Source: JAFKKS01 sp050187875
GTDB taxonomy: Bacteria > Pseudomonadota > Alphaproteobacteria > Rhizobiales > Xanthobacteraceae
DNA: 64,000 nt
Assembly (NCBI GenBank): GCA_050187875.1
Contig: JBFWXB010000017.1
Span: forward strand, 1-64,000
Reading direction: 5' to 3'
Shown here: positions 8,696 to 17,801 of the stretch, one piece after another
Position numbering within the stretch: position 1 is the first letter of the stretch
How the letters are laid out: each line of letters opens with the position of its first letter
Notes under the pieces: model-generated
Told to the model about the DNA's origin: nothing
Database searches by the model: none
The model's input: only the letters and a program-made list of their open reading frames with translations
Translations under genes and position numbers: made by a program

Positions 8696-9541
8696 GTGTC
8701 CCACGCGGACCACGCTGCGGGCGCGCAAGGCGGCCCGATCCTCAAGATCGAACGCCTCGAAATGGTCTATGCGACCGGAAAGCGCGCGCTCGCCGGCGTC
8801 GATCTCGCGATCGATCATCCGCAGCTGGTCGCCGTGATCGGCTCGTCAGGCGCCGGGAAAAGCACGCTCATCCGCTGCATCAACCGCCTGGTCGAGCCGA
8901 CGGCAGGGCGTATCTTGCTCAACGGCGAGGACGTGGTTGCGCTCGACCGCAAGGGTCTGCGGGCCGCGCGGCGGCGCATCGGCATGATCTTCCAGGAGTA
9001 CAATCTGGTCGAGCGGCTCACCGTCATGCAGAATGTGCTGTCGGGTCGGCTCGGCTATGTCGGGCTTTTCGCATCGCTGCGCTACCGCTTTCCGCCGGAA
9101 GACATCCGCGCGGCGTTTGCGCTGCTCGATCGCGTCGGGCTCGACGGCTACCACAATCGACGCGCCGACGCGCTCTCCGGCGGGCAGCGCCAGCGCGTCG
9201 GCATCGCGCGCGCGCTGATGCAGCGGCCGGATCTGCTTCTGCTTGATGAGCCGACCGCGAGCCTCGACCCCAAGACCGCGCGCCAGATCATGCGGCTGGT
9301 CAAGGAACTGGTGAGCGAGCGGCAGACGCCGGCGATCATCAACATCCACGACGTTGCGCTGGCGAAAACCTTTGCCGACCGGGTGGTCGGGCTGAAGGAC
9401 GGGGCCGTTGCGTTCGACGATGAGCCCGCGAAGCTGACGGACGCGGCGCTGGCGGATATTTACGGCGACGAGGATTGGACCAGGCAGGCCGACGACGATG
9501 AAGCGCCCGCCCCAGTGCCGATTCGCGAGGCCGCGTCATGA
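8696..9541 (+). CDS. phnC: Phosphonate-type ABC transporter ATP-binding protein (PhnC), second copy
   Basis: An ATPase of 281 residues starting with GTG two bases after the binding-protein stop. Walker A is GSSGAGKST (residues 49-57), the signature LSGGQ begins at residue 160, and Walker B ends at E185. It has the same C-I-N-R-L and F-Q-E-Y-N-L-V-E-R-L elements as the minus-strand PhnC. The tail after the ATPase core is acidic. It overlaps the next permease gene by four bases (ATGA). Together with 7704-11192 it forms a full importer with one binding protein and two permeases. Confidence 0.93.
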   Translation: MSHADHAAGAQGGPILKIERLEMVYATGKRALAGVDLAIDHPQLVAVIGSSGAGKSTLIRCINRLVEPTAGRILLNGEDVVALDRKGLRAARRRIGMIFQEYNLVERLTVMQNVLSGRLGYVGLFASLRYRFPPEDIRAAFALLDRVGLDGYHNRRADALSGGQRQRVGIARALMQRPDLLLLDEPTASLDPKTARQIMRLVKELVSERQTPAIINIHDVALAKTFADRVVGLKDGAVAFDDEPAKLTDAALADIYGDEDWTRQADDDEAPAPVPIREAAS

Positions 9542-10347
9542 GCATCACCACGCCATCTCTCGACGCGGCCGCATGGCGCCCGCCGACGATCTTCGGATCG
9601 CGCACGCGCCGCCGCGTGTTTTGGCTCGCCGTCGCCGCCTACGTCGCCTGGTCGCTCAGCGATCTCAACATCGATGGCGCCCGCGTTCTGGCCGGCTTTC
9701 CGCGTGCGCTGAACATTCTCGAGCGCATGATCCCGCCGAGCTTCGAGCGCTGGGAAATTCTCGTTACCGGCATGGTCGAGAGCATCCAGATGGCGATCGC
9801 CTCGAGCCTGGTGGGGGCGGTGTTGGCGTTACCGATTGGCGTCGCGGCAGCAGCGAATCTCTCGCCGCGGCCGATCTATCTTCTAGCCCGCGGTCTCATC
9901 GTCATCGGGCGCACGTTCCACGAAGTCATCATCGCCATCTTCTTCGTCAAGCTGTTCGGCTTCGGCCCGGTCGCGGGGCTGCTCACGCTCGCTTTCGCCT
10001 CGGCCATCTTTCTCGGCAAGATGCTTGCCGAAGACATCGAAAACATGAAGCCGGGCCCTGTCGAGGCGGTGCGCGCCACCGGCGCGACGTTCCCGCAAGT
10101 CGTCGCCTATGCGGTCGCGCCGCAGGTCATGGTGAAGACGCTCGGCGTTTTCATCTATCGGCTCGACGCTAATCTGCGCCACTCTACGGTGATCGGCATC
10201 GTCGGCGCCGGCGGTATCGGGCAGACGCTGTCCGCCTCGTTCTCGCGTTACGATTACGATTTCGCCAGCGCGATCCTGCTTTCGATCGCAGCCTTGGTTG
10301 CGTTCGGCGAATGGTTCAGCGACTGGGCGCGAAGGCGCTTGCGATGA
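9538..10347 (+). CDS. phnE: Phosphonate-type ABC transporter permease (PhnE family)
   Basis: A 269-residue inner-membrane permease. The coupling motif V-E-A-V-R-A-T-G-A and the V-G-A-G-G-I-G-Q signature are both visible, and hydrophobic helices cover the central part. It corresponds to the minus-strand permease at 4060-4854: both have I-P-P-S-F-E or P-P-S-F near residue 65 followed by a V-E-S-I-Q or V-E-S-L-Q helix. Both ends overlap neighbours by four bases, so expression is coupled to phnC and to the next permease. Confidence 0.9.
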   Translation: MSITTPSLDAAAWRPPTIFGSRTRRRVFWLAVAAYVAWSLSDLNIDGARVLAGFPRALNILERMIPPSFERWEILVTGMVESIQMAIASSLVGAVLALPIGVAAAANLSPRPIYLLARGLIVIGRTFHEVIIAIFFVKLFGFGPVAGLLTLAFASAIFLGKMLAEDIENMKPGPVEAVRATGATFPQVVAYAVAPQVMVKTLGVFIYRLDANLRHSTVIGIVGAGGIGQTLSASFSRYDYDFASAILLSIAALVAFGEWFSDWARRRLR

Positions 10348-11192
10348 CGCGGGAGACGCAACGCCTCCCGGGCGCGGTCGCGCGCGCGCGCGACCCCCGG
10401 CGAGACTATCCCGACGTCTGGGTCCGTCATACCCCACGCGAGCGGCTCATTCACTGGCTTTGGCTCTTCGGCGCCGCCGCGGCCGCGGCGTGGTCGATCT
10501 CCACCCTCGACATCGAGTGGGAGTTCTTCGGCGATGCGCACGCCCAGGCGATGGATCTCATCGCGCGCATGTGGCCGCCGAACTGGGCGTATCTGCCGCG
10601 CATCGTGCATCCGCTCATCGAGACGGTCCACATCGCGACGCTGGGGACGATGATTGCGGTCGTCTTTGCGCTGCCGATCGCGTTTCTCGCCGCGCGCAAC
10701 ACGACCCGCAATCAAGCGACATGGTTCATCGGGCGCGCGATGCTCGTCGGCTCGCGTTCGATCAACACCATCATCTGGGGCTTGCTTTTCGTCGCGATCT
10801 TCGGCCCCGGGCCTGTTGCCGGCATCTGCGCGGTCGCAGCGCGCTCGGTCGGCTTCCTGGCGAAGATCGTCGCCGAGGCGATCGAGGAGGTCGACGGCGG
10901 ACAGATCGAGGCGGTCGAGGCGACCGGCGCGCGCACGCTGCAGGTCTATGGCGTCGCGATCCTTCCGCAGGTGCTGCCGATCCTGATCGGAACCGCGATC
11001 TACCGCTGGGACATCAACGTGCGCGAGTCGAGCGTGCTCGGCTTCGTCGGCGCCGGCGGCATCGGCCTCTATCTCTATGCCTCCATCAATCAGTTCGCCT
11101 GGTCGCAGGTGCTCGTCATCCTCATTGCCATCCTTGTCATCGTCATCCTCAGCGAGTTCGTTTCCGCCTATGTCCGCAAACGCACCACGTGA
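10344..11192 (+). CDS. phnE: Phosphonate-type ABC transporter permease (PhnE family)
   Basis: A 282-residue PhnE-family permease. I placed the start at 10344, where ATG overlaps the previous stop (ATGA); the open frame continues 11 codons upstream without support. The first 35 residues are hydrophilic and Arg-rich, longer than in the other three permeases here. The motif I-E-A-V-E-A-T-G-A-R and the signature F-V-G-A-G-G-I-G are present. It corresponds to the minus-strand permease at 3260-4063 (shared I-Y-R-W-D-I-N or L-F-R-W-D-I-N element). Its 3' end overlaps the HAD phosphatase gene by 23 bases. Confidence 0.9.
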   Translation: MTRETQRLPGAVARARDPRRDYPDVWVRHTPRERLIHWLWLFGAAAAAAWSISTLDIEWEFFGDAHAQAMDLIARMWPPNWAYLPRIVHPLIETVHIATLGTMIAVVFALPIAFLAARNTTRNQATWFIGRAMLVGSRSINTIIWGLLFVAIFGPGPVAGICAVAARSVGFLAKIVAEAIEEVDGGQIEAVEATGARTLQVYGVAILPQVLPILIGTAIYRWDINVRESSVLGFVGAGGIGLYLYASINQFAWSQVLVILIAILVIVILSEFVSAYVRKRTT

Positions 11193-12072
11193 AAACGTTT
11201 CCGCCGTCGCGTTTCTGGATGGCATCGGCCCGCTGATCGAGCGCTACGATGGCTTCCTGCTCGACCAATGGGGCGTGCTGCACGACGGCGCCAATGCTTA
11301 TCCCGGTGCGCGCGAATGTCTCGCGCGCCTGCGCGACGCGGGAAAAGCAATTGCCATCGTCTCCAACTCCGGACGCCGCGACAGCGAGAACGAGACGCTG
11401 CTCGCACGCATGGGCTTTCCTCGCGCGCTGTATGACGGCGTGATTTCAGCAGGGGACGACGCACGCGACGCGATCCTCAACGACCCTGACCCGTTCTACC
11501 GCACGCTCGGGAAACGTTGTTTTGTGCTCGCGCGCGAGAACGAGGATGGCCTCGTCGACGGGCTGGGCGTGACGCAGACCGAGCGCATCGCCGATGCCGA
11601 TTTTCTGTTCGCGCTGAGCATGGATTCTCCGCGCCAGTCGGTCGCCGGCTGGCAGCCCATCCTCGAAGCGGCCGTGGCGCGCGATTTACCGATGGTGTGT
11701 GGCAACCCGGATATTTGGCGCGTGCATGCCGATGGACAGCTTTATGAAGCTCCGGGCCTGCTGGGCCGGGCTTACGCCGCCCGGGGTGGCCGCGTGCGCT
11801 ATCACGGAAAACCCGAACCGCGCATCTACCGCACGAGTCTCGCGTGTCTCGGATTGTCGGCAGATCGTGTGCTTGCGGTCGGCGACTCGTTAGAGCACGA
11901 CGTTGCCGGTGCGGTGGGCAGCGGCATCGATGCGGCCTTCATCCTTGGCGGCATCCATCGCCATGATGTGGCGTGGCGCTCGTCAAACGAGTTCAACCAA
12001 GCCGACTGTCTGCGACTGATCGAAAATGCCGCGTCGCGCCCACTCTACGTAATGTCACACTTCACATTTTAA
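11170..12072 (+). CDS. HAD-superfamily class IIA phosphatase (TIGR01459-like)
   Basis: A 300-residue HAD hydrolase of the NagD-like class IIA. The nucleophile is D32 in F-L-L-D-Q-W-G-V-L-H-D-G. In this subfamily the usual second Asp of DxD is replaced by Trp, so the active site differs from classical phosphatases. Later motifs are the S-N-S-G threonine/serine motif, G-K-P-E-P (motif III Lys) and V-G-D-S-L-E-H-D (motif IV). It overlaps the preceding permease by 23 bases and is probably the last gene of that operon. A phosphatase beside two organophosphate-type importers and a DeoR regulator suggests dephosphorylation of an imported phospho-compound, but the natural substrate is unknown. Confidence 0.88.
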   Translation: MSANAPRENVSAVAFLDGIGPLIERYDGFLLDQWGVLHDGANAYPGARECLARLRDAGKAIAIVSNSGRRDSENETLLARMGFPRALYDGVISAGDDARDAILNDPDPFYRTLGKRCFVLARENEDGLVDGLGVTQTERIADADFLFALSMDSPRQSVAGWQPILEAAVARDLPMVCGNPDIWRVHADGQLYEAPGLLGRAYAARGGRVRYHGKPEPRIYRTSLACLGLSADRVLAVGDSLEHDVAGAVGSGIDAAFILGGIHRHDVAWRSSNEFNQADCLRLIENAASRPLYVMSHFTF

Positions 12073-12168
12073 CCCTGCGCGTCATCTCGCGGTCGCATCG
12101 CGATTGAAGATTGCGACGAGACACGGCATTCCTGACGATCGTCGCTCCTTCCCCAATCATTGACCCCT

Positions 12169-13014
12169 CTATTTCACCGCGCCTCCAGTGATGCCGGCGA
12201 TGAAGCGGTCGAGAAACAGGTTGTAGGCGATCGCCACGGGCACGGCGGCGATGAGCGCGCCCGCCATCAGCTCGCCCCAGAAGAACACGTCGCCGCGGAC
12301 CAGATCGGTCGTGACCCCGAGCGTGATCGGCTTTTGGTCCGATGAGGACACAAACGTCAACGCATAGACGAATTCCTGCAGCGTCAGGGTGAAGGTGAAG
12401 ATCACCACGGTCAGGATCGCCGGCACCGACAGCGGGATTGCCATCTTGATGAAGGCGCCGAATAGGCTGCAGCCGTCGACGATCGCTGCCTCCTCGATCT
12501 CGACCGGCAGCGCCTTGAAGAATCCCATCATCAGCCAGGAGCAGAACGGAATGGTGAAAGTTGGATAGACCAGAACCAGCGACCACAGCGAGTTCTGCAA
12601 TCCGAGCTCGGCGACGATCCGCGATAACGGCAGAAACAGCAACGTGGGCGGCACGAGATAGGTCAGGAAGACCGCGATGCCAAGCGCCTCGCCCTTGCGG
12701 CTCTGCATGCGCGCTAGTGCATAACCGGCCGGGACCGCCGTGACGAGCGTGATGACCACGACGCAGACGCCGATGACGAGCGAATTCCATAGCCAGCGCG
12801 CGAACAGGGTTTCCTGGAAAAGATATTTGATGTGCTCGAGCGTCGGCGGCTCGTTGAACCAGAACGGAATGTTTGTGACGTTGTAGAGGTCGCTGTTCTC
12901 TTTGAATGCGGTGATCGCCATCCAGTAGAACGGGAACGCAGCTAGGATGACGAAAAATGCGACCGCGGTGAAAAAGGCGATTTCGCCGAAGACCCTGCTG
13001 AGATTGCGCGGCAT
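12169..13014 (-). CDS. Carbohydrate ABC transporter permease (MalG/UgpE family)
   Basis: A 281-residue CUT1-family inner-membrane permease. It shows the E-E-A-A-x-x-D-G coupling motif (EIEEAAIVDG) about 90 residues from the end and several hydrophobic helices. The lack of a C-terminal extension fits MalG/UgpE-type second permeases. It follows the first permease by one base on the minus strand and belongs to the importer operon 12169-16456. The substrate could be a sugar, polyol or glycerol phosphate; nothing here decides it. Confidence 0.9.
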   Translation of the reverse strand: MPRNLSRVFGEIAFFTAVAFFVILAAFPFYWMAITAFKENSDLYNVTNIPFWFNEPPTLEHIKYLFQETLFARWLWNSLVIGVCVVVITLVTAVPAGYALARMQSRKGEALGIAVFLTYLVPPTLLFLPLSRIVAELGLQNSLWSLVLVYPTFTIPFCSWLMMGFFKALPVEIEEAAIVDGCSLFGAFIKMAIPLSVPAILTVVIFTFTLTLQEFVYALTFVSSSDQKPITLGVTTDLVRGDVFFWGELMAGALIAAVPVAIAYNLFLDRFIAGITGGAVK

Positions 13015-13015
13015 G

Positions 13016-13945
13016 TCAGATCTCCCGGCGGCGGATGAAGCGCAACATCAAGACGACAACGATTAACAGCACCGGCAGCATGAACAGCGAGATGGCGGCG
13101 CCGTGCGCCACGTCACCGGACAAGATGCCGGTCTGGAAGCCCGCAAAGCCGAGCACCGAGGTCGCGTTGACAGGGCCTCCCATGGTCAGCAGGAAGACGA
13201 TGGACAAGTCCGTGAACGTAAACACGATGCCGAAGATCAGGCCGATGGCCACGATCGGCAGGATCATCGGCAGGATGATCTGATAATTGCGACGCCAGAA
13301 GCCGGCGCCGTCCACCGTCGCGGCATCGATTACGTCCTGCGGAACCGATGTGAGGCCGGCGAGGAAGATCACGATGGCAAATGGGAAGAACCGCCACGCA
13401 TTGATGATGACAACGCACAACATCGCGAGCCACGGAGTGCCGAGCCAGTTCGGCACGTCGGCACGATCCATGATGTGAAGCGCGATCAAGGTCCAATTGA
13501 ACACGCTGTAGAGCGAATCGAACAGCCAGCGCCAGGCGATGGTGGCGAGCGCGACGGGAATGACGAAAGGCAGAACGATCAACGCCCTGACGATTTTGCG
13601 GCCGGGGAATGGCCGCAGCAGGAGGAACGCGCCGAACTTCCCGAGCACGAGACCGAGTAACTGCGAGCCGAACGTGAAGATGAAGGTATTGGCCAGCGTT
13701 TGTGGGAAGGTCGGATTTCGTATGACATCGACGAAATTCGACAGTCCGACAAACTTCCAGGTCGGATCGTAGATCGTGTAGGCGCTGAGCGAATAGTATA
13801 CGGCAAGCAGCAGCGGCAGCCCGACCAGCAGGAGCACATAGATAATCGCCGGTGCGACCAGGATCCATTCGAACAAGTCGCGTCGATCCAGCAAAAAATG
13901 AAAGCGGGAGGCCGGCTTGGCGACAGGTTCCGCAATGACGACCAT
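13016..13945 (-). CDS. Carbohydrate ABC transporter permease (MalF/UgpA family)
   Basis: A 309-residue CUT1-family permease. I used the ATG at 13945 because CTAAAGGAGA precedes it; a longer frame to 14032 reaches into the ATPase gene and has no transmembrane content. Six hydrophobic helices and the coupling motif V-I-D-A-A-T-V-D-G-A are visible. It is the partner of the permease at 12169-13014 and lies 11 bases after the ATPase gene. Confidence 0.9.
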   Translation of the reverse strand: MVVIAEPVAKPASRFHFLLDRRDLFEWILVAPAIIYVLLLVGLPLLLAVYYSLSAYTIYDPTWKFVGLSNFVDVIRNPTFPQTLANTFIFTFGSQLLGLVLGKFGAFLLLRPFPGRKIVRALIVLPFVIPVALATIAWRWLFDSLYSVFNWTLIALHIMDRADVPNWLGTPWLAMLCVVIINAWRFFPFAIVIFLAGLTSVPQDVIDAATVDGAGFWRRNYQIILPMILPIVAIGLIFGIVFTFTDLSIVFLLTMGGPVNATSVLGFAGFQTGILSGDVAHGAAISLFMLPVLLIVVVLMLRFIRRREI

Positions 13946-13956
13946 CGGAATCTCCT

Positions 13957-14985
13957 TTAGTGTGAAGTGACCCGATTGCCATCCTTGTCGAAATACCGCA
14001 GCGCGCTGTTCTTCACCGCGAACAGGTGCCACTCACCCGGGCGAATGCTTTTCTCGTCGACGTGAGCCGGGGGCAGCTTCGCTGTGATGAGCTGCTTTGA
14101 ATCGAGGCCCTCCATCACGCCGTAGACGATGCGCTCGGAACCTAGATATTCGGAACGATCGACGCGGAATTTGAATTCGGTCGCTGCGCCGCCTTCGACC
14201 ATGGTCTTGGGCAGAAAGTTCTCGGGGCGGAAGCCTAAATATCCGTAGCCGTTATGCGTGACGATGTTCATCGGCGGTGAGCCGACGAAGGTTGCGACAA
14301 AGATGTCGGCCGGATCGTCGTATATTTCCGTCGGCGTTCCGACCTGCCGGATCCTTCCGTGATCGATGACGGCGATGCGGTCGCCCATGCCCATGGCTTC
14401 GACCTGATCATGCGTTACGTAAATGGTTGTGAGGCCGACCCGCTGCTGAAAGTGCTTGATCTCCTGCCGTGCGGACGTGCGCAACTTGGCATCGAGATTC
14501 GAGAGCGGTTCGTCGAGCAGCAGTGCGGTCGGTTCGCGGACCAATGCACGTGCGAGCGCGACGCGTTGGCGCTCGCCGCCGGAGAGTTGCCGCGGCCGCC
14601 GATCGAGAAGATGGCTGATGCCGAGCAGTTGCGAGGCCCACTGCACCTGCTTTTCGATTTTTTCGCTGGGCACGCGCTGCGTGCGCAGCGGAAAAGCGAT
14701 GTTTTTCCGGACCGTGTAATGCGGATAGAGGCCGTAGCTTTGGAACATCATTGCCACACCGCGAGCACGCGGCGGCAGCTCGTTGACGACATTGCCGCCG
14801 ATCAAAAGGTCGCCGCTTGTTTGCTGTTCAAGCCCGCAGATGATCCGCAGGAATGTCGTTTTCCCGCAGCCTGAGGGGCCGAGCAGCACCATGAATTCTC
14901 CGTCCGGCACCGTGAGTGAAATGCCGTTGACGGCGGGGACGTCGCCAAATTTCTTGACGATATCCCTTGCCAATACCGCAGACAT
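13957..14985 (-). CDS. Carbohydrate ABC transporter ATP-binding protein (MalK/UgpC family)
   Basis: A 342-residue ATPase. Walker A is GPSGCGKTT (residues 36-44), followed by the LSGGERQRVALARA signature and LLLDEPLSNLDA. About 100 C-terminal residues after the ATPase core form the OB-like regulatory domain typical of MalK/UgpC; here it ends with A-V-K-N-S-A-L-R-Y-F. The start at 14985 is preceded by GGGAGGTTCA. An open frame continues upstream to 15210 but overlaps the downstream end of the binding-protein gene and is not coding. It serves the permeases at 12169-13945. Confidence 0.92.
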   Translation of the reverse strand: MSAVLARDIVKKFGDVPAVNGISLTVPDGEFMVLLGPSGCGKTTFLRIICGLEQQTSGDLLIGGNVVNELPPRARGVAMMFQSYGLYPHYTVRKNIAFPLRTQRVPSEKIEKQVQWASQLLGISHLLDRRPRQLSGGERQRVALARALVREPTALLLDEPLSNLDAKLRTSARQEIKHFQQRVGLTTIYVTHDQVEAMGMGDRIAVIDHGRIRQVGTPTEIYDDPADIFVATFVGSPPMNIVTHNGYGYLGFRPENFLPKTMVEGGAATEFKFRVDRSEYLGSERIVYGVMEGLDSKQLITAKLPPAHVDEKSIRPGEWHLFAVKNSALRYFDKDGNRVTSH

Positions 14986-15082
14986 TGAACCTCCCAAATT
15001 TTCGATTGCAGGCCAGCGTCCTCGCCGTTCCCCCCGGCGAGGCGCCCCTTGTTGGCCGATTTGTAAACTCGGATACCGCGGA

Positions 15083-15099
15083 CCGCGCCAAAGGCGCGG
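15083..15099 (-). terminator. GC-rich hairpin between the binding-protein and ATPase genes
   Basis: A perfect inverted repeat CCGCGCC-AAA-GGCGCGG lies 16 bases past the stop of the binding-protein gene (minus strand). There is no U-run after it, so it is better seen as an mRNA-stabilising or attenuating hairpin that lets the binding protein be made in excess over the ATPase and permeases. Confidence 0.5.
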
Positions 15100-15115
15100 C
15101 CCACCTTGCTGGCGC

Positions 15116-16456
15116 TCAGGCCCTGTCGTGCCACTTCTTGAAGATGGCTTCGCATTGTTGCGTGGCCAACTTGACCGCATCCTCTGCGGACATCTTGCCG
15201 GTCGCGGCATTCGCCATCATGTCACAGAGGACGAAGTCGTTGTAGACTTCGTCGACCGCCGGCCAGGACGGCCCCGGATAACCGGGAGCGGCGGACCACT
15301 GATCCGAGTCCTGCAGCACCGCGAACTTGTCGTGCGGCGTTGACGTCGGGTCGTTCGACAGGATGGGCATCGGCTTCGGCACGAGATTGGCGAAGCAGGG
15401 GTTGTTGTATCCCTCGCTCGCCTTGAACGCTTCCGGCCAATGCTCGGCGTAGTATTTGAGGAACTCGATCGCTCCCTCTTTATTCTTGGCGAACTTCCAG
15501 ATGCCGTAATACTCCGCCGAGCCGCCCATGATGGCACGGACCGATCCCTTCGGCGCCGCCATCACAAACGTATCGTCGGCCCCTTTCTTGTTGGCTTTCT
15601 GGAATGTCCGATAGGCCGAGATCGGATTGACGATCAGCGAGCCGACTCCGGAAACGAGGTACCGGTTGTTGCTGGAGTCGTCCCACGAGAGGACTTCCGA
15701 GGTCATTGCCTCCTTGTAGAGGGCGGCAACGAATTTGACGGCCTCGACCGACTCTTTGCTGTTGAGGACAACTTTTTTGCCCGTCTCGTCCTGAACGGCG
15801 CCACCGAAGCTCCACAGCACGCCACGCCATGTCGTGTTCGGATCGTTGCTGTGACCGAGCGAGATGCCGACCGGATGGCCCTTGGCCTTCAGCTTGGCAC
15901 CGCCGATGCGCACATTGTCCCAGGTGTCGGGCTTCATCCCGATCTCATCCCACATGCTCTTGCGATACATGGCGGGGAAGTTGATGTAGAAGTCGGGGAA
16001 TGCTGTCCAGGTCTTGTCTTCCTGGTTGTAGCCGATCTGACGTCCGATCGTGCTGACCTTGCCGTATTTCTTCTCGGTTGCCTCGACGAGGTCCGTGACG
16101 TTGACGAGGAATTTCTTGTAGAGATGCGCCCCACCCGATCCGTTCCAACCGAACAGGTCGTGGCCCGATTGGGCCGACGCTTCCGCCGCAGCACGTGCGG
16201 CGACATTGGCGACCGGAATGTGGTCGACGGTGACCGCGGTTTGATTCTTCGAACCCCAGTCCTTCGCAAAATTATCGAACCATTTATCGTACTCCGGAAC
16301 GAAATGGCTCCACTGCACGATCGAGAGCGTCTTGGTGTCCGCCAAGGCGCGCGAAACGAATGGTGCTGAAAGCATTGGCGCCGCGCCGGCGGCGGCGAGT
16401 GTGAGAGCGGTATCCTTCAAAAATCCGCGTCGGGTGACACGCAAAAGTCTGCTCAT
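15116..16456 (-). CDS. Carbohydrate ABC transporter extracellular solute-binding protein (family 1), Tat-type signal
   Basis: A 446-residue binding protein and first gene of the importer operon. The start at 16456 has GAGGAAACAGAG before it. The N-terminus V-T-R-R-G-F-L-K-D-T followed by an Ala-rich stretch is a twin-arginine (Tat) signal, so the protein may be exported folded; it should be cleaved near A-L-A. The mature part has the S-I-V-Q-W-S-H-F-V-P-E-Y-D beginning and the late N-x-x-I-S-A-Y-R-T region usual in family 1 binding proteins, with many Trp residues that could stack on sugar rings. The ligand is unknown. Confidence 0.9.
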   Translation of the reverse strand: MSRLLRVTRRGFLKDTALTLAAAGAAPMLSAPFVSRALADTKTLSIVQWSHFVPEYDKWFDNFAKDWGSKNQTAVTVDHIPVANVAARAAAEASAQSGHDLFGWNGSGGAHLYKKFLVNVTDLVEATEKKYGKVSTIGRQIGYNQEDKTWTAFPDFYINFPAMYRKSMWDEIGMKPDTWDNVRIGGAKLKAKGHPVGISLGHSNDPNTTWRGVLWSFGGAVQDETGKKVVLNSKESVEAVKFVAALYKEAMTSEVLSWDDSSNNRYLVSGVGSLIVNPISAYRTFQKANKKGADDTFVMAAPKGSVRAIMGGSAEYYGIWKFAKNKEGAIEFLKYYAEHWPEAFKASEGYNNPCFANLVPKPMPILSNDPTSTPHDKFAVLQDSDQWSAAPGYPGPSWPAVDEVYNDFVLCDMMANAATGKMSAEDAVKLATQQCEAIFKKWHDRA

Positions 16457-16697
16457 TCTCTGTTTCCTCCTCTGGTCGGTTGAATTCGACGAGGCGGTCC
16501 CAGATGAGAGAAGCACCTCGCCCACCGGATTATTTTTTTTAAGACACACTCACCTTAACGCGCGAACTTCGCGCGGCGCCAGCCGATTTGCTCAGTCAGC
16601 TGATTAAATCTCCGCAATAAAGCATGCGACGAAAGACTCGGCTCCATGCAGGTCAATAAACCTGACCTATTCGTCTGTCCTGAGTGGCGGCGCCTCT
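16457..16697. promoter_or_regulatory. Control region between the lacI-type gene and the carbohydrate importer, with two palindromes
   Basis: Two inverted repeats stand out in 241 non-coding bases. One is CGCGCGAA-C-TTCGCGCG (16559-16575). The other is AGGTCA-N7-TGACCT (16650-16668), which overlaps CAGGT-N6-ACCTG. A run of eight T (16533-16540) lies nearer the importer. The promoter of the minus-strand importer must be here; either palindrome could be its operator or the end of the lacI-type transcript. Confidence 0.45.
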
Positions 16698-17702
16698 TCA
16701 GAGTTCACCCGTCGATCCGCGCACGATCAGTTCGACCGGCAACATGATTCGCTCAGGTTGCTCCTGTCCCTGCAGTTTGCTCAGAAGGTAGTTTGCCGCC
16801 TTCTCACCGAGTTGGCCCGTCGGCAGATGCACTGTCGTCAGCGCCGGATTGGTGTGCAGCGCGATCTCGAGATTGTCGATGCCGACCAGAGAGAGAGCCT
16901 GCGGCACGCGAATGCTTCGGCTTTGCGCTTCGAACAACGCGCCGGCGGCGAGGAGGTCGTTGCCGCCGATGATCGCGGTCGGGGCATCTGCATTGGCGAG
17001 CAACTCGGCAAGTCCCGCGCGACCACCGGCGAGCGTAAAGGACTGCTCGCTGATCCGCCATTCCGGCAGGTCCAAACCCTGCGCCCGCAAAGCCGCGCGA
17101 ATCCCTTCGACGCGAAGACGCGCGCGATCGTTCGCGCGCCGCGCTCCCGAGATCACGCCGAACTTGCGATGACCGAGCGCGAGGAGATGCTCGGCCGCGA
17201 GCCTGCCCGCCAATTCATTGTCGAAGCCGATACAAGGCAGACGCGCGTCGAACGACCACGTCATCAATACGGGGACCGGTGCGCTTGTCAGCAGCGACCA
17301 GGTCTCGTCGAGGCGCTCGCCGCCGACCAGCATGAGCGCGTCGACGCCACGTGAGAACATGGCGCGCGCCGCCGCTGCTTCCGAGGCCGGCGAATATTCA
17401 TGCGCGGCGACGAGCAACTGGTAGCCGGCGGCATCGAGCGTCCTTTGCATCGCCTGGATCGCCCGCGCGAAGATCGCGTGATCGAGCGTGGGCACGATGG
17501 CGCCAATAATCTGGCTGCGGCCGGACACGAGCGCTCGCGCTGCGCCAACGGGGATATAGCCGAGCGCGGCTGCGGCCCGCCGCACCTGCGCCAGAGTGTC
17601 CTTATTGACGAGATCCGGCCGCGACAGCGCGCGCGACACCGTTGCCGGCGACACGCCGGCGCGCTCGGCCACGTGCTTCAACCGCGGGCGCTCATTCCCC
17701 AT
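16698..17702 (-). CDS. LacI-family transcriptional regulator
   Basis: A 334-residue repressor-type protein. The N-terminal helix-turn-helix reads VAERAGVSPATVSRALSRP (about residues 9-27), followed by the hinge and a periplasmic-binding-protein-like effector domain (I-I-G-A-I-V-P-T-L near residue 62, I-G-G-N-D-L-L-A near 245). An in-frame ATG at 17726 would add eight residues. It is divergent from the sulfonate-type importer, with a palindrome ideal for a LacI-family protein in between (17802-17813). It therefore most likely controls the importer and the dehydrogenases downstream, and possibly the carbohydrate importer on its other side. Confidence 0.92.
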   Translation of the reverse strand: MGNERPRLKHVAERAGVSPATVSRALSRPDLVNKDTLAQVRRAAAALGYIPVGAARALVSGRSQIIGAIVPTLDHAIFARAIQAMQRTLDAAGYQLLVAAHEYSPASEAAAARAMFSRGVDALMLVGGERLDETWSLLTSAPVPVLMTWSFDARLPCIGFDNELAGRLAAEHLLALGHRKFGVISGARRANDRARLRVEGIRAALRAQGLDLPEWRISEQSFTLAGGRAGLAELLANADAPTAIIGGNDLLAAGALFEAQSRSIRVPQALSLVGIDNLEIALHTNPALTTVHLPTGQLGEKAANYLLSKLQGQEQPERIMLPVELIVRGSTGEL

Positions 17703-17801
17703 GCGGCATTCTTTCGTCGACTGCAAAATTTTTCAATCCCGGATTCTCTATTTGACTGTTGACCGCTGCGTTTTGGCGTGAAAGCTTTTGGAAAAGCGAA
17801 C

